Of a DNA stretch of 64,000 nucleotides, positions 25,071 to 37,041 are shown in pieces. The DNA comes from Lateolabrax maculatus. Lineage: Eukaryota; Chordata; Actinopteri; Acropomatiformes; Lateolabracidae. Both the position numbers and the translations under genes were made by a program. The notes under the pieces were generated by a model. The model had not been told where the DNA came from. It saw nothing but the letters and a program-made list of their open reading frames with translations, and did not search any database. Where the stretch lies: NCBI GenBank assembly GCA_031216445.1, contig CM062196.1, positions 3,914,001 through 3,978,000 of the forward strand, written 5' to 3'. Numbering within the stretch: the stretch's first letter is position 1; the number at the start of each line of letters is the position of its first letter.

Positions 25071-26521
25071 TAACTCTGTTTATACAGTATACCATACATG
25101 AGACTACGTTAGTTTATTCAATAGAAGCCATCCCATCTTTTATTGCTTTTCAGTATTGGCAGTATATTTCAAAATCAATACATGATGCATTGTCTGACTG
25201 ACAAACCTTCCTTAGTAGATTAAGGTCTGTGAGTTTGTCTTGATCCATCTCACTTAGCTTGTAAAGGAGAACTGAGACAATGCAGGTTGTATGATGTAAA
25301 TATACCCAACTGAAGTGGTGAAGTAAACACACTCTTCCTGGAGATTGTAAATGCCTTAGCCAAACAGCAGACTAGAACTCAATGATGCCTGAAAGCATTC
25401 ACCCATTAAAGCTAGATTTTTTTTTCCTATTTAGTCCATTGCCACCTGGGAAGATTACATACTTGTGAAGAAGTGATTTAAGCACCAGTGAGGGGAAGAA
25501 GGGGCTTTTACAGAGTTACCTCTTACTGTACCACCCGAGTGGTCCAAAGGAGCTGCAGTAAATGAAAAAAATCTCATCTCCTAAACTCACTATAGAGACT
25601 CAATAAATCTCAAAAACATGCTGATCTGATTTGCCATTCCAGTGCTCCAGTGTGCAGTGTGGTGCAGTCCTATTGAAACTGTCATCATGACAGTCCCTTA
25701 AATAGACGGGATTAGTCAATAACCATGCATAGACAATTTTGGCTTAATGGCTCACTCCATCCCCATTCAAATGGAAAAAAAGAACGCTATTAACAGTCAA
25801 TGGGATATACAAAATAGTCATACCAATCGTTGCCTTGTGGTTTGCCCAGATTGGCGGAGGTAATACTCAACCAGCTTTGCTGTTTCCTGCATGATGCATC
25901 TCATAACAACTGTGTTTAGCAGATAATTAAAAGTCTCATAGTCCAGCAACTGCATCACTGCCTTTGTAATCCTTAATTTAGTTGTTTTTAACTCTGATGG
26001 GTATAATCATGTTCCTTTATTTTAAAAGGCAAGCTATTTAATGTGGAAATTACAATGAAAACCACATGGTATTTGCATGCTGTTGACTGTTGTATACTGT
26101 CCTGTATTATGTTTCAATTTTTTATATTTTGAACAGTGAAAACATACATGTAAAACTGCATGAATGTGTGTGTCTCTGTATGAAGTGGAGGGGGTGGGGC
26201 ACAGGGTTGTATTTCTGCATTATCTGCGTTTCATGCGAAATGAAAATATAACAATGAACTCTTGCTGAATTGTGCTTCAAAACATATTCCAGCATATATC
26301 TTATCCACATTGATCGTCTTCTCAGCACCGATGGGTAGACTTGTTAGTCTTGTTGTCTGGCATGATTTGCTATTCCTACCTTCCCTGTATATCAAAGCAC
26401 TCCTTTTCTTTCTGTTTGACTTAGCAGACTCATCCTTAAGGATGTCGAGTATTGATCTGTTGTCTGATCTTTCATGGAGTGCACTCAATTCCAGACTGAT
26501 AGACTCCTGTTCTATTCCCAG
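25071..26521. other. Non-coding DNA; perfect short palindrome
   Basis: No gene recognised. ACTGTCATCATGACAGT at 25678-25694 is a perfect 8-bp-arm inverted repeat with one central base, giving two opposed TGACAG sites of the TALE/Meis type. From 26231 to 26533 both strands are open for about 100 codons. The minus frame is rich in charged residues but not recognised. Confidence 0.6.
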
Positions 26522-26584
26522 GGACCAAACCAACTAACGGAAAGGGAACAGGAGGTGTTTGAGAAAATGCTCCAAACTGCAAGG
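26522..26584 (+). other. Exon-like segment A (63 bp)
   Basis: Preceded by a pyrimidine-rich acceptor (CTCCTGTTCTATTCCCAG) with a branch-point-like GACTGAT 25-30 bases upstream, and followed by AGG|GTCAGT. In phase 0 it reads 21 codons without stop, including QLTEREQEVFEKMLQTAR, a helical, charged, protein-like string. The length is a whole number of codons. I do not recognise the protein. The donor has a non-consensus C at +3. It could be a real exon, a pseudo-exon, or chance. Confidence 0.25.
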
Positions 26585-27034
26585 GTCAGTGACTGTTAGA
26601 TTAATTCCTTTTCTTACCTACACTAATTACTCCATCATATCTAAAAAAAAAAAAAAATCTGTTTTCACAATTGTGCTTCCTCTTCTACTAGCTCAAAACC
26701 AATAGCTTGAGTGACACTCCTGGAGGATCAACTGTACATAAATTGTTCCAGACAGGTGACATGTAGAGGTCACTACAATTGTCATTGCATGACATAGATC
26801 CCACACAGTTGCAGTTAAAGAGTGTGTGGGCCTTTTTGAATTTTTTAAATGGAAAATGTGAAGAGCACTTGACTGTTTTGACATACTGATGTAATAAAAG
26901 ATCCATTGCAGTGATTATAACCCAGTCAGGAAACGCTTTATATGGATTTCTAATTCAAGAACTGTAATTTTTCAGGGTTTGATGATTCATGTAATTTGTG
27001 TTAACTGCTGTACTGCCTCTTGCTCTATGCTCAG
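26585..27034. other. Between exon-like segments A and B
   Basis: Would be an intron if A and B are exons. Contains an A15 run at 26643-26657 and no other recognised feature. Confidence 0.4.
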
Positions 27035-27076
27035 CCAGTTCTCAATAAGTTGAGGAGGCGTAACCCTGTTGAAATG
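27035..27076 (+). other. Exon-like segment B (42 bp)
   Basis: A strong pyrimidine-rich acceptor (TGCCTCTTGCTCTATGCTCAG) and a strong donor (ATG|GTAAGCA) bound 14 codons, PVLNKLRRRNPVEM, in phase 0. This is the same phase as segment A, so the two would join in frame. The very short size and the lack of a recognised family keep confidence low. Confidence 0.25.
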
Positions 27077-27137
27077 GTAAGCACCAAGTCATCTGAGCAC
27101 CACTCGCTTTTTAATGGCTTATTTACAGTACAGTTTA

Positions 27138-27210
27138 GGACTGAACGATATGGGAAAATCAATCAATCATGCGATTTTTTTTTTAGACCAATGTAAAATA
27201 CATACTTTTT
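27138..27210 (+). mobile_element. hAT-type repeat fragment
   Basis: GGACTGAACGATATGGGAAAAT, then ATGCGATTTTTTTTTTAGACCAAT, matches the start of the widespread fish element 'GGGCTGAACGATNTGGGAAAAN...GCGATTTTTTTGACCAAT' as I know it. The AT-rich DNA that follows to about 27620 may be its interior, but the far end is not resolved. Confidence 0.55.
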
Positions 27211-28194
27211 AAAAGTTTGTTATCATCTGTATTATTCAGTATACACAAGCAATAAATCATTATATTAGTACGACCAACACAACATCGGATATAGTTAACA
27301 TGAATGTAAGCCAGGCATACGTGTTATGATGAATTGATGCAAGAATAATATGAATAACATCTTTATTTAACTAAATTTTCAATCGCAGTAGAATATTATA
27401 TAACTTAAAGCCTTGTAATATAATCATCATGACTTAAGTTTTTAATAAAATCTGAAAAAAGAACAAAGCATTGCAGAACAACCGGCCTGGTGTGAATATT
27501 AATAATTATGAATAAATAAATATAAATAAATATGAATCTTACTGATCTGCAGTCAGTAACAGTAAGAAATCACTGAAACTATTGCGCAGAAATATAAAAA
27601 AGGCTTTGCCACTCTAAACATAGTTTGTTAACTTAAAGCCCAATGGTAGCATGAATAATGGTGGCGCAACGGGGAAAATTCTGTGAATTCAGCTGGATTC
27701 ATCCCCATGAATTTTACACAGAATTGACAGTCCATCCAATAGTTGTTGAGATATTTGAGTCTAGACCAACGTGGTAAACTGACTGGCCTCAAGCAACTGA
27801 AGTAAAAATCATGCACTACAAGATATATCAAAAACTTACAGTAACATATAATAACAAAAATGAGGTTGTTAATTATAAAAGAGGTATTGTGATGGGGGTG
27901 TTAAAATGTATTCTAAATATCACTTGAGGCTCAAGGAGTGAAGGAATCCATGAGCAACAAATTAAACAGCAGTGGTTCTGTGGCTGGAATGAAAATAATT
28001 GTGTCAGCATGATATGACAATTGTATTTCAATCACTTGAATCTCTTACAGTAGCTCTCAAGCCTCTTATTGGGTTTTCATGGAAGAAAAAGCCTGGCTTA
28101 GCCTCTGCCTCTCTGACCTAAGTGAATAATATTAGGTGTCTCAACCACTGTCCAGGGTGCTGATTCTAGAGCTGTCCATGGTGTTTCCTGTAGG
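27211..28194. other. AT-rich non-coding DNA
   Basis: Possibly hAT interior up to about 27620, then unique sequence. No gene recognised. Confidence 0.6.
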
Positions 28195-28238
28195 ATGATG
28201 ATGAACATTGTTTGCATCTTTCCCGGAGAACTGCTAAA
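28195..28238 (+). other. Exon-like segment C (about 44 bp)
   Basis: An acceptor-like GTGTTTCCTGTAG precedes a frame reading DDDEHCLHLSRRTAK. The only nearby donor, AAAA|GTATCC, is weak. If continued, the frame stops 8 codons later. Phase 0 at its start agrees with segments A and B. A 132-codon minus frame (28234-28632) begins at its end and is not recognised. Confidence 0.2.
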
Positions 28239-29758
28239 AGTATCCTAAACTTCTTGTTAATGTGACCCTCTGGGCCAAGGAACAGCCCTGCAAATACCTC
28301 AAAGAGGACACTAATGGAAGGTTAAGTGAGAATTGCGCGAATTTTGATGGGTCTCGACACAAACTAATGTAATACTCCCACATTCCAGGATGTGGGCTGC
28401 AAAATCCAAATATGCGTAAGCCATACCTATGAAAGGACGTACCGTATGACAGGACGATGTTTCGTTGCTGTGAGTGGTTGTCTGGACACGTTGATAACAC
28501 CCCTTGGAAATCAGAATGAACTGAGAGGTTCCACATAATACACATTTGCAAATTAATCTGACGATTCAGGCTAGATGTTTGACACAGGGACAATAAACCC
28601 TGACCTGACAAAAACTGGTTACACATATCCACTAATCCAGATGAGATAAAGATGGGATTTTACTTATTTATTTAGCTAATAAAACAGGAAATGTGAACAT
28701 GCATTTATATAACCAGTGAATCAATCATAGTTAATAGACACCACATGTGGTTGTTGTATTTTACTGTTTAATTTGCTGTGCATATAGATGGACCTATGCA
28801 CATATAGATAGATACAGAATATACATATGTATACATAGAGTGTAAAAGATGCTGTAACCTGAATGCCATTTATGCCATTTGTGTGTTACACTGCATCAGG
28901 TTAATGGTCATGATATCCTGGTTATTCATAAGACATGAATTTGATATTGTTCAGCAGCAGAGAATGCCAAGATCATAAAAACGGGATAATTAAACCTCTA
29001 ATAAATTTAATTAATTCTCCTTCTAAGAAATTATAAATAGTAATGAATTCAGACAAGAGAAGTGTAGGATTGGAAAAGTGGAAATTTTTCGTGCTGCTGA
29101 CCTTGGACTCAGCTGCCTCTTTTAAAGAATACTATAAAACAAGAAGAAGCCCAAAGATCTTTCTCTTAACTCTTAACTTCAGCCCTTTACTTCTCTACAA
29201 CTCAAGCTCTTATCTCTTGTTGCATATGCACCTCTGCCCTCTGGCCTGCCTCAAGTCCCCGACCCGGACCTCTGCTGTATTCAGAGCCTGATAGAACGTG
29301 CTGAAGGCTGGTATCAAGCCAACTCAGCTCAATGCCCGTGCTCTAACACAACAAAAGTTAGAAATTAAGAAACTTTGAAGCCAGCACACCCAGCCAGTTC
29401 ATGTAAAGATGTTGTCTGTCGCTGTGAGAGAGACAGAGGGTGGGTGGGTGGGGGAGGGGGGACCAAACGACTCAAGTCGGGCCGCCACATGGCACCGAGG
29501 ACGCCCAAAATGTCCCAAGGATGCCAGAGAGTTCTGGGGAGACTCACAAAAGAGGCGATCCCATTCATTTGTCTATTAAGTAGTTATTATTTGTGCGTAT
29601 GTGTTTTAATAAACCTTTCATTTTTTAAAGAACTTGATTAAGTTTTTTGTCTGTAAGTTGTTTGCATTGCATTCATTGGACACGAGTCAAAAGCTCAGCA
29701 GCAACTTTCAGATCAAGTCTAAATTAATTAATTGGCTATCATTCTTCCCTTTGTACAG
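28239..29758. other. Non-coding DNA with a G-quadruplex motif
   Basis: Contains a stretch (29160-29350) with an unbroken + frame in no recognised family and the G4 motif at 29438-29461. No gene recognised. Confidence 0.6.
29438..29461 (+). other. G-quadruplex motif
   Basis: Five G-runs of 3-6 bases separated by single bases (GGGTGGGTGGGTGGGGG then AGGGGGG). Single-base loops favour a stable parallel quadruplex on the + strand. The open frames across it are low-complexity. Confidence 0.8.
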
Positions 29759-29783
29759 GATGGTGCCCGAGGGTGAATTTAAT
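29759..29783 (+). other. Exon-like segment D (25 bp)
   Basis: Strong acceptor TTCTTCCCTTTGTACAG and strong donor AAT|GTGAGT bound 25 bases. Only one phase gives a plausible string (MVPEGEFN), and that phase does not follow on from segment C as drawn. The phase conflict argues against a simple A-B-C-D transcript. Confidence 0.15.
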
Positions 29784-31835
29784 GTGAGTTAAATTCTGCT
29801 ATTTAACATAAATACTGATTCCCTTCTGATAGCCAGTAGTTAGTATAAATCCACTCCTTCCACTTAGCAAAATTAAAGTTCGTTGTTATAATAATTGAAT
29901 GCCCCTTTAAGCCATTCTTGGTACATACCCAATATTAGTAGACTGATAGCCGATAGTTTGCCTTCACTGATCAGCCTCATCATTTTCCTCACCTTTTTAA
30001 CCTCATTATACTGTGTATATATACCTTGTTATTCCAGATCCTTCTTGCTGAGTCTTGAAGATGGCACCGAGGCTTTATTTGGATCAGAATGTAGAAAACA
30101 GGTCATCTTCAATTCTTTATATTTAGCACCAGTAAAATTATACCTTTTATTTGCCTGAATGCCATTGGACGCACTTCATATAGGCCAGCATATTTTGGGA
30201 TCAAAGGTGTCACTCACACATCCCTTTAAGGGTGTTTATAGACACATTTTCCAATGGAAAGAGTGGCCTTCCTATGGGCAATGCTGTTCTTGCACGTTGA
30301 ATGTGAAATTCTATTTTACACAGCAGTCCTTGTCGGATTTTGAGGTTCTTCCATAGAGAGAAGTCTCAGCACTAAGTAAGGTGGAATGCATAGTATGGCT
30401 GATAGCTTTATAACCCTTCTTAAAATGCTTTGCTAGTCCCTCTCGACTGGCTCTGCAATTTTAAACGTTTAGTGGCTCAGCGCTATTCTTATTAATGTTG
30501 GCTATTTTCCCATCTCAGTGGACTTGGATCCACTGATGCTCTATCTTTCATGCTCACTTTTTTTCTTAAAGTTGGTGCCACAGCACTGGCCATGCTTCGT
30601 ATTATATCCTGAAATTCAAACCTAGTGAAGTAGAACAGAACACCATTTGTCCATGTTTGCTTTATGCTGTATTACATTTTGCCTCTCAAAGGATCATAAG
30701 TATTATTATATTTGGTGTCTATTGAGTTGGTGTCTATTGCAAAAAAGTGGAATTCTTTGCAGTAATGTGAGAAGCATACAACTGCCTTAAAAGGTCCTTC
30801 CAGAACACCACAGTAAGGGAAGGAAATCACAAGTAATGTGTGTATCAGTCTCCTGCTATGGCACCTGTTTTGCATAATTAGCTGTTGGTACCTCATTAAC
30901 GCATATGTGGAGAAGCTAGTCGCTTAGCACCTAAATACATGAGGCTCCTACAATCAAGGTCAGTTCAGAAATTAGTTTAATCTGTTACTGCCTGAGACAT
31001 GACAGATACTAGGACGTCAGGTAATTGCTTCTTTGGAAAAATGGAAGAGTTCTGTGAAGTTAGTCATCCGCAAGGATGAATATTATAAATTGCACAGAGG
31101 AACAAATTAACTGGGTTGATATATTATACCTCAGGAAGTGTGGGTTTCTGTCAGAGCGCTGCACTGTGTTTTGGCTCATGTTTAGTGTATCTGATGTGAC
31201 TCGATTAGAGCTTTGATGATCAGTCAGGTTGATGGTTCAGAACAAACAGTGGGGATACAGTGATGCCGTTCCAAAGTGACAACTGTTGGTAAAAATGTCA
31301 AATGTGAAAACAAAACATTTATCCATGAAATGAACGACTTTAAAGGACTCCTTGATATAGTTTTGCATTTGTATGTTCTACAGCCAGGAAAAAATGGCAA
31401 CAAGAGCAGCAGCAGCAGATTAAAGAGGATAAAATCGTGGCTATAACTGTAATGGAGTCTTAGCTGTTTCAGTCGTGTTGAGCATACAATGATTCAGAGG
31501 AAAGTAAGAATTCAGATACAGATGTGAGCTCAGGGTGAGGAGAGGCAAAGTAAAAATATACATTCTAGTAAATTAAAACTTGTTGTTTGTATGTCTTTTT
31601 CAGATGTCTTCTTCTGAAGCCATTAGGTACACGCAGTGGATCTGAAGTCTGGAGTGTTTTGTGCAGTCACTGTTAGCTGCTGATGGTCAGTGATCAGCTC
31701 CAGTGCACAGGCTAGACCACAACGTCTCAGTGTGGTTTTTTTTCGCATGTGTTTAATGTGGAAGATGAAAAGTGTATGTGGCGGCTTTGGAGTTGTTGAA
31801 AGGTGTCATTGACCGACCAGGGCTGAGTAAGCATA
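29784..31835. other. Unique non-coding DNA, no gene recognised
   Basis: Small chance frames only (87 codons at 29895-30158). An acceptor-like TATGTTCTACAG at 31371-31382 precedes a Gln/Lys-rich open stretch (KKWQQEQQQQIKEDKIVAIT), but no donor follows. Confidence 0.65.
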
Positions 31836-31912
31836 TGTAATGTAACAAGTAATGTAATTACTTTTTCAATGAGTAATAATTGAGTTATGATTTTATTATT
31901 ATTTTATTACGT
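31836..31912 (+). mobile_element. hAT-type 'TAATTACTTTTTCAATGAGTAA' fragment
   Basis: GTAATGTAACAAGTAATGTA, then ATTACTTTTTCAATGAGTAATAATTGAGTTA, matches the end of a common fish hAT family with repeated GTAAC/GTAAT strings. Only one end is recognisable. An AATGTTACTACCTGTAATG string near 32178 could be the other end, but this is a guess. Confidence 0.5.
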
Positions 31913-34900
31913 TTTTTGTCACAAAATCATGTAAAGCTTTTGTAGAAACGAGCCCCTCTGTAGCATAATTTTAACAATTAAAAAGTTGTCTAGGCCCTCT
32001 TATATTCTTCATGCAGTTAGGAAAAGGGAATGATTTGATCTCCTGCAAGGTTACTCCGGCTTAAGGACATTTTGCGGAATGGATGTCACACAAAATGTAG
32101 TACAGTGGACTTAATTGAAGAGATAAAGAAGCAACAACCACCACTGCTATATAGAACCAATCATTTTTAAATCAAAATGTTACTACCTGTAATGTTGCTT
32201 GTACGGCTGATCCTACTGAGAATTGACATCCCATTTTGCAACTCTATATGACCCCCCTTCAACCTATATGATGGAGCTGGACACATTTTGAGATGGATCC
32301 ATGAGGTTTCATCAGTTCTGAGCAATGATTTATGCCCCACATTTTTCAGTACTCACAACACACTTAGCCAGAGGGGATAAAAAAAAAAACATCTCTAGTT
32401 TCTGGGACAATTCTTTGTTGTTCTATGCTATTAGTTAGTCTGTCGTTGCTAGTACGTCTCTCTTTTTCAAAGACTGTCTCCGTGAGTTGATGCAGGGGTG
32501 CAGCATTTCCTGTCCTTTCTAAATGAACGCTGATGTTTATTGAAGATCTTTTTGGCTCCAGCTGAAAACTCATTATAAAAACTTCCAACATAACTCAGCA
32601 ATATGTTGAGGTCTGGTAAGCATGGCCCAGATCGATATAGGGAATCAATTCATGTCACTGTCTGCATTAGCCGATGGTAAATGTAAAGCATCTTTTCAAA
32701 CAGAGGGCATAAATGCCTTCCGGGAGGACAAGAAACCCTGTGTAGTAGAGGTGCTCTTCTCTTCCAAGTTTGCTTAGAGGTCAAAGAAGACCTCTTCACA
32801 CCTAGTTGTGCTGTCTGACACAAACAAGCACAGGTTAAAGCTCCAGGTTGGACATTATCAAAGCAGCAGCAGAGTACCACATGCGAGCACTGGATGCTTT
32901 TGTCTACACAACTCTTCAACCCGACCTTGACCTGACCTGACAGCTTGTTGAATGAGGTAGTGGAATGTGTCTGCAGTAGGCGAGTATGAGCCAGAACTAT
33001 TCACACTGTTTGTTGACCTGTTGCCTTTCGTATTATAAAATACACCTCACTGTTTCCAGAACTAGCTCTCTATCATATTAGTCCAGGATTCAACACAGAC
33101 TGAGTAAACTCAGATCAGTCGGACGCGCTGGTGAACTGGCGTTTCTGTTTGGAATGGGAATTAATTGGATGATATATGATACGTTCAAAAGTCATATAAC
33201 AGACTTCTCTTAAGAGAAAGAAAAAATGAGGCGAGTGAGAAACAAAGAGTGAAGTGAAACTGAACACCCACAACAGGCAGATGGCCAACAGAGAAGAGGC
33301 AGATTTAGCAAAAAAACACAAAGCCCCTCCTTATCTATATAAACCTTTCAGGTAAAAATCTAGGTAAACATCTTATTCCAAACCTATGAAAATGTTCAGT
33401 CTTGACTACTTTAGTTGTACATTGTTTAACACACCAAATACATTTTTATATAGAACATCGATTATTTTTTAGGAGCAGCAAATCACCTAGCTGTCCTCTA
33501 ACTGACACAAGTAAAGAGTTTTATGAGAAAGTATCCTCTTAGGGTGAGAATTACGCATTAGACAGGAAGTAATTAGCCTCCTTTCCAATATTTATAATTT
33601 GCAGCATCATAAATTGGCCAGCCATACTTCCAAAAAAACACCAACACCCTTGCCCAGGGATGAAAGCAGGAGTAACTAATGCATGCATACAAAAAAACAT
33701 TTAGAGGAAAAGAAGGATCCTCTAATGACTGTATCTATCTATGAATAGTAGAGTACCTTCTTTTTTTTATTCCTGTTTGACAGATTAAAGGAACACTGAT
33801 TAATTGGTCTCTCTGATGCTACTTTTAATGAACAGCGAGGTCGGACCGTTGGGGGCAAATTAGCTTGATCCTCTTTTTGCAGAACAGAATTAATGAAACC
33901 CCTATGGATTAAGCTGAAGTGTGCCCTGTATCCATTCTCATGTGCAGTTTGAATACCTCACACTGGTAGCAACTATTCCAATATTTGCCCGAACCAAAGG
34001 TGTAAGGGTTCAATAGTTATCACTTGTAATGCAGTAAAGCTCCCATTAATGAGATTATCAGGTACTAATGAAACTTCAGCTGTATCATTACATCTTTAAC
34101 ATCGGACCATAAAAAAAAAGGGAACTGGAGTTTCTTTAAGCTTCTTTGTGTGATAAGCTCTGAATTTGAGCACTTACTACATACTACTGTGTATAAATAA
34201 TCCCAGTAACCTCTAGGCCTGAGAGCCATCACCTTTTGAAAATCAGAGAATGTGAGAGATTGATGCAGGACTTAAAGAACAATGTGTTTTCACACCACGA
34301 GTCTTGCAGGAACAGTGTGACTGCAGCCGTTAGTTGCTTAGAGTAAAGCACAGGGTGTCCTCTAAAGCAGATCGCTGTAGCAGCCTTGGTGTTTGTCAAA
34401 CTCAGAAATCTGCAGGAGAGGAGATGTGATGGAGAGGATACTAGAGGAGAAGCTGGGGATCAGACTGGTATGGAACTGTTCCCACCAAACAACCCTATCT
34501 ACTAAAAATGACATCTATACCATATTGAATTGAAGTGAACCTAAACATGCCCAGATAACATATGTAATGAACGTATTAACAAAATTACTAAATTTTCAAG
34601 CTGAACGTATCAAAACTTTCACTGTCAAGGTTTTCAGTACAATATCAGCTTGTGACCACTAAAGCCAATTAATGTTTTTTGTGGTTATGTTTTTGCCACT
34701 CAAAGCACTTGGTTAATGTTTTGAAAAGATCAAGGTCTTAGTTAAACCTAAATGAACTGAATTTTTCGCCTACCAGGTGCAGTGCAACAAGCTGCAAATT
34801 TGACTTATACATTTTGATGGAAAATGTTTGGCACAAGAAACAAATACTTCCTGAACCTTGCCAGTGAATGTAATCCAGGCAGTAGCATGCAAAAACATGT

Positions 34901-37023
34901 AGTAGTACATAAACATATTGTTTAGAAGTCAGGGTTGCAGCAGAATAAAACTAATTGGGTTGAACAACCTGTGTTTACACTGTAATGTTAAAAGGCAGTA
35001 TTAGAATTGAGAGTGGAAGATAAAATGTAAAAACAAAAAAAAAGTTTTTAATAAAACATACAATTCAGTCTCATATTTTGCTTTACATGCTCTTATGAAA
35101 ATATGAATAGGAATATGGGTTATATAGTCTAATAGTGTTAAGTGCGGCTCAGTAGAGCCAAATAGGGTCAACTGGAAGAAAATTATGCACCCAAGGCCAC
35201 AGCAGTGGTGTCATGTCTGAAAGATTTGTTATCTCAAACAAAGAGGAAAGCTGTTTTCTAACACATTTCTAAAAAAGAAATCCATATGCTATTTCACAAT
35301 CTGCAGCCAAAAATTCATGTGACCTTACGTATTTATTCTATTCAAAGAGCTGGAATTTGTATTTGTGGCATTCAGCACTCAATATGAACTTCCACAGTGG
35401 TACGTGTGAATAGAAAGACTCCAGTGCCCACAAGTCATAATAAGATAAACTGTGAGGTTCTCCCAATTGTCTTCTTTGTAGGAGCTACAGCTGTGTGGGT
35501 GGAGGTGTGGAAGAGGTTTAGCTATGTTTCTTTCTGCTTTGTAGGAGGATGGATTTGGATGTGACTCTTGTAGGCAGAGACGGTTCCTTTCAGTGACCAT
35601 AACCCACCTTAAAAATTAGAATTTAGAAAGACTGAATAAATGTGCTTCTTCTCAGCTGGGGGATTATATCCTCCTCTTTGGTTCAGATCCATGTTGTGAT
35701 ATATCTGAATGTTACCTAAGATGTTGTCAAGTGCAGCTTTATATATTAATTTAATACATTTATATTTAATCTGGATAGATAGATAGATATGCAAAACCAG
35801 TAGCCAATGGCTCACTGCCTTTCCTGATCACTTCACTGGAGCAGAGTTTGGTCAGTACAGGAAACTTGTTGCTGGTTGAGCTTATAGTTCGGTACCATAT
35901 AGCACAAGAAGGATTTTTTCAACTAAGAAAAAGCCCAAAATTGTTGTTTAAATCATCATCATTTTTTCACATAACAATTTCATGCCTTGTATATAAGAAT
36001 TGTACAAAATCAGTTTATTGCTTCATGCACATTTTACAAGCACAGCATATTCAGAACAGTTTGGATATTGGTCAAAAGAAATATTGAATAAGAATGACAT
36101 GACAATGCAACTTTTGGTTTTGGCAGTGAATATGCCTGCTTTTATGCACTCCCTGGGTCCAGAGGTGCAATTAGCTAGAAATCAAAGAGCACATAATGCC
36201 CCCCCTATAGAACATAAAAACAAATCAAAGCAGGTGGTAGTTGGAGTGGTGTGTCAGCAAAAGCGGCAATATTTCCATAGTATGCAGCCACGACAACAAC
36301 AGAGCTGGACAGAATGGATGTTTAAAGTTCAAATGGACCGCCATTTTTGTGGAATGTGGTCAGTAAAATGTCGTTAACACAAGTGGTTCCACTGAATAAT
36401 TTGTATTTTCTGTTTTTTTTTGGATGGTGGTCCATAGCATGCAGATGAATCCAGTAACCTTGTAGAGCAGCGCATGTCTAGTCCTTCCATTATCTCCTGT
36501 AGTGTACAGTGCCATAACTGCGTGCTAGCCACCTGCCTCACAGCGTTAACTCGGTTAATTATTCGCAGTTTTGACAGCGCTACAGTGAGCCACTTTGTGA
36601 CACCATCATGTCTGCAGTCTATAGGGAATGCTTGTGAGCACTCTGCTGGATCAGACCAACAGACCGCAGCTAGTAAATGCTTCTTGACTGAACATACATA
36701 GCTCGTTGATAATGACATGTTTCATTCTGATGGTGCGAGTAAATCCTGAAGATGCCTTTATACTTACACTTTCAGAAATTGGGCCTCAGGTAGAGAATAC
36801 TGGCTCCTTCTATAAAGCTCTGGCACATTTACAGATCCCACCAGCAAGGCTGCACTTTATTTGCACCTTGTCGTGCCTCCTCCCGGCAGTTACCAGAAGA
36901 CATTTTATCTGTGGGTATATGTGAATTAATATATCTGAGAAGGGATATCTATGTGCTTTTGTCAGAGTCTCTCCACTATACATTTTATAGCTTGGAGAAG
37001 CCGAACGAGGGTGGGTGGGAGTT
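31913..37023. other. Unique non-coding DNA, no gene recognised
   Basis: About 5 kb with no recognised gene. A + frame of 125 codons (36000-36377) abuts a minus frame of 114 codons (36374-36718), the latter in a GC-richer stretch. Neither has a recognised domain. Block 33780-33960 carries AACAGAATTAATGAAACCCC and looks like possible conserved non-coding DNA. Confidence 0.65.
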
Positions 37024-37041
37024 GGGGGGGGGGGGGGGGGG
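37024..37041 (+). repeat. G18 homopolymer
   Basis: Eighteen consecutive G residues. The Pro-rich minus frames across it (36810-37079, 36962-37192) are homopolymer translations. The run length is likely imprecise. Confidence 0.9.

Noticed and set aside
26231..26533. 100-codon minus frame rich in charged residues
   Set aside because: Looked protein-like, with a GAAG|GTAGGA donor-type string inside, but no family recognised and the opposite strand is equally open.
28234..28632. 132-codon minus frame
   Set aside because: No family recognised; length is within chance expectation for 64 kb.
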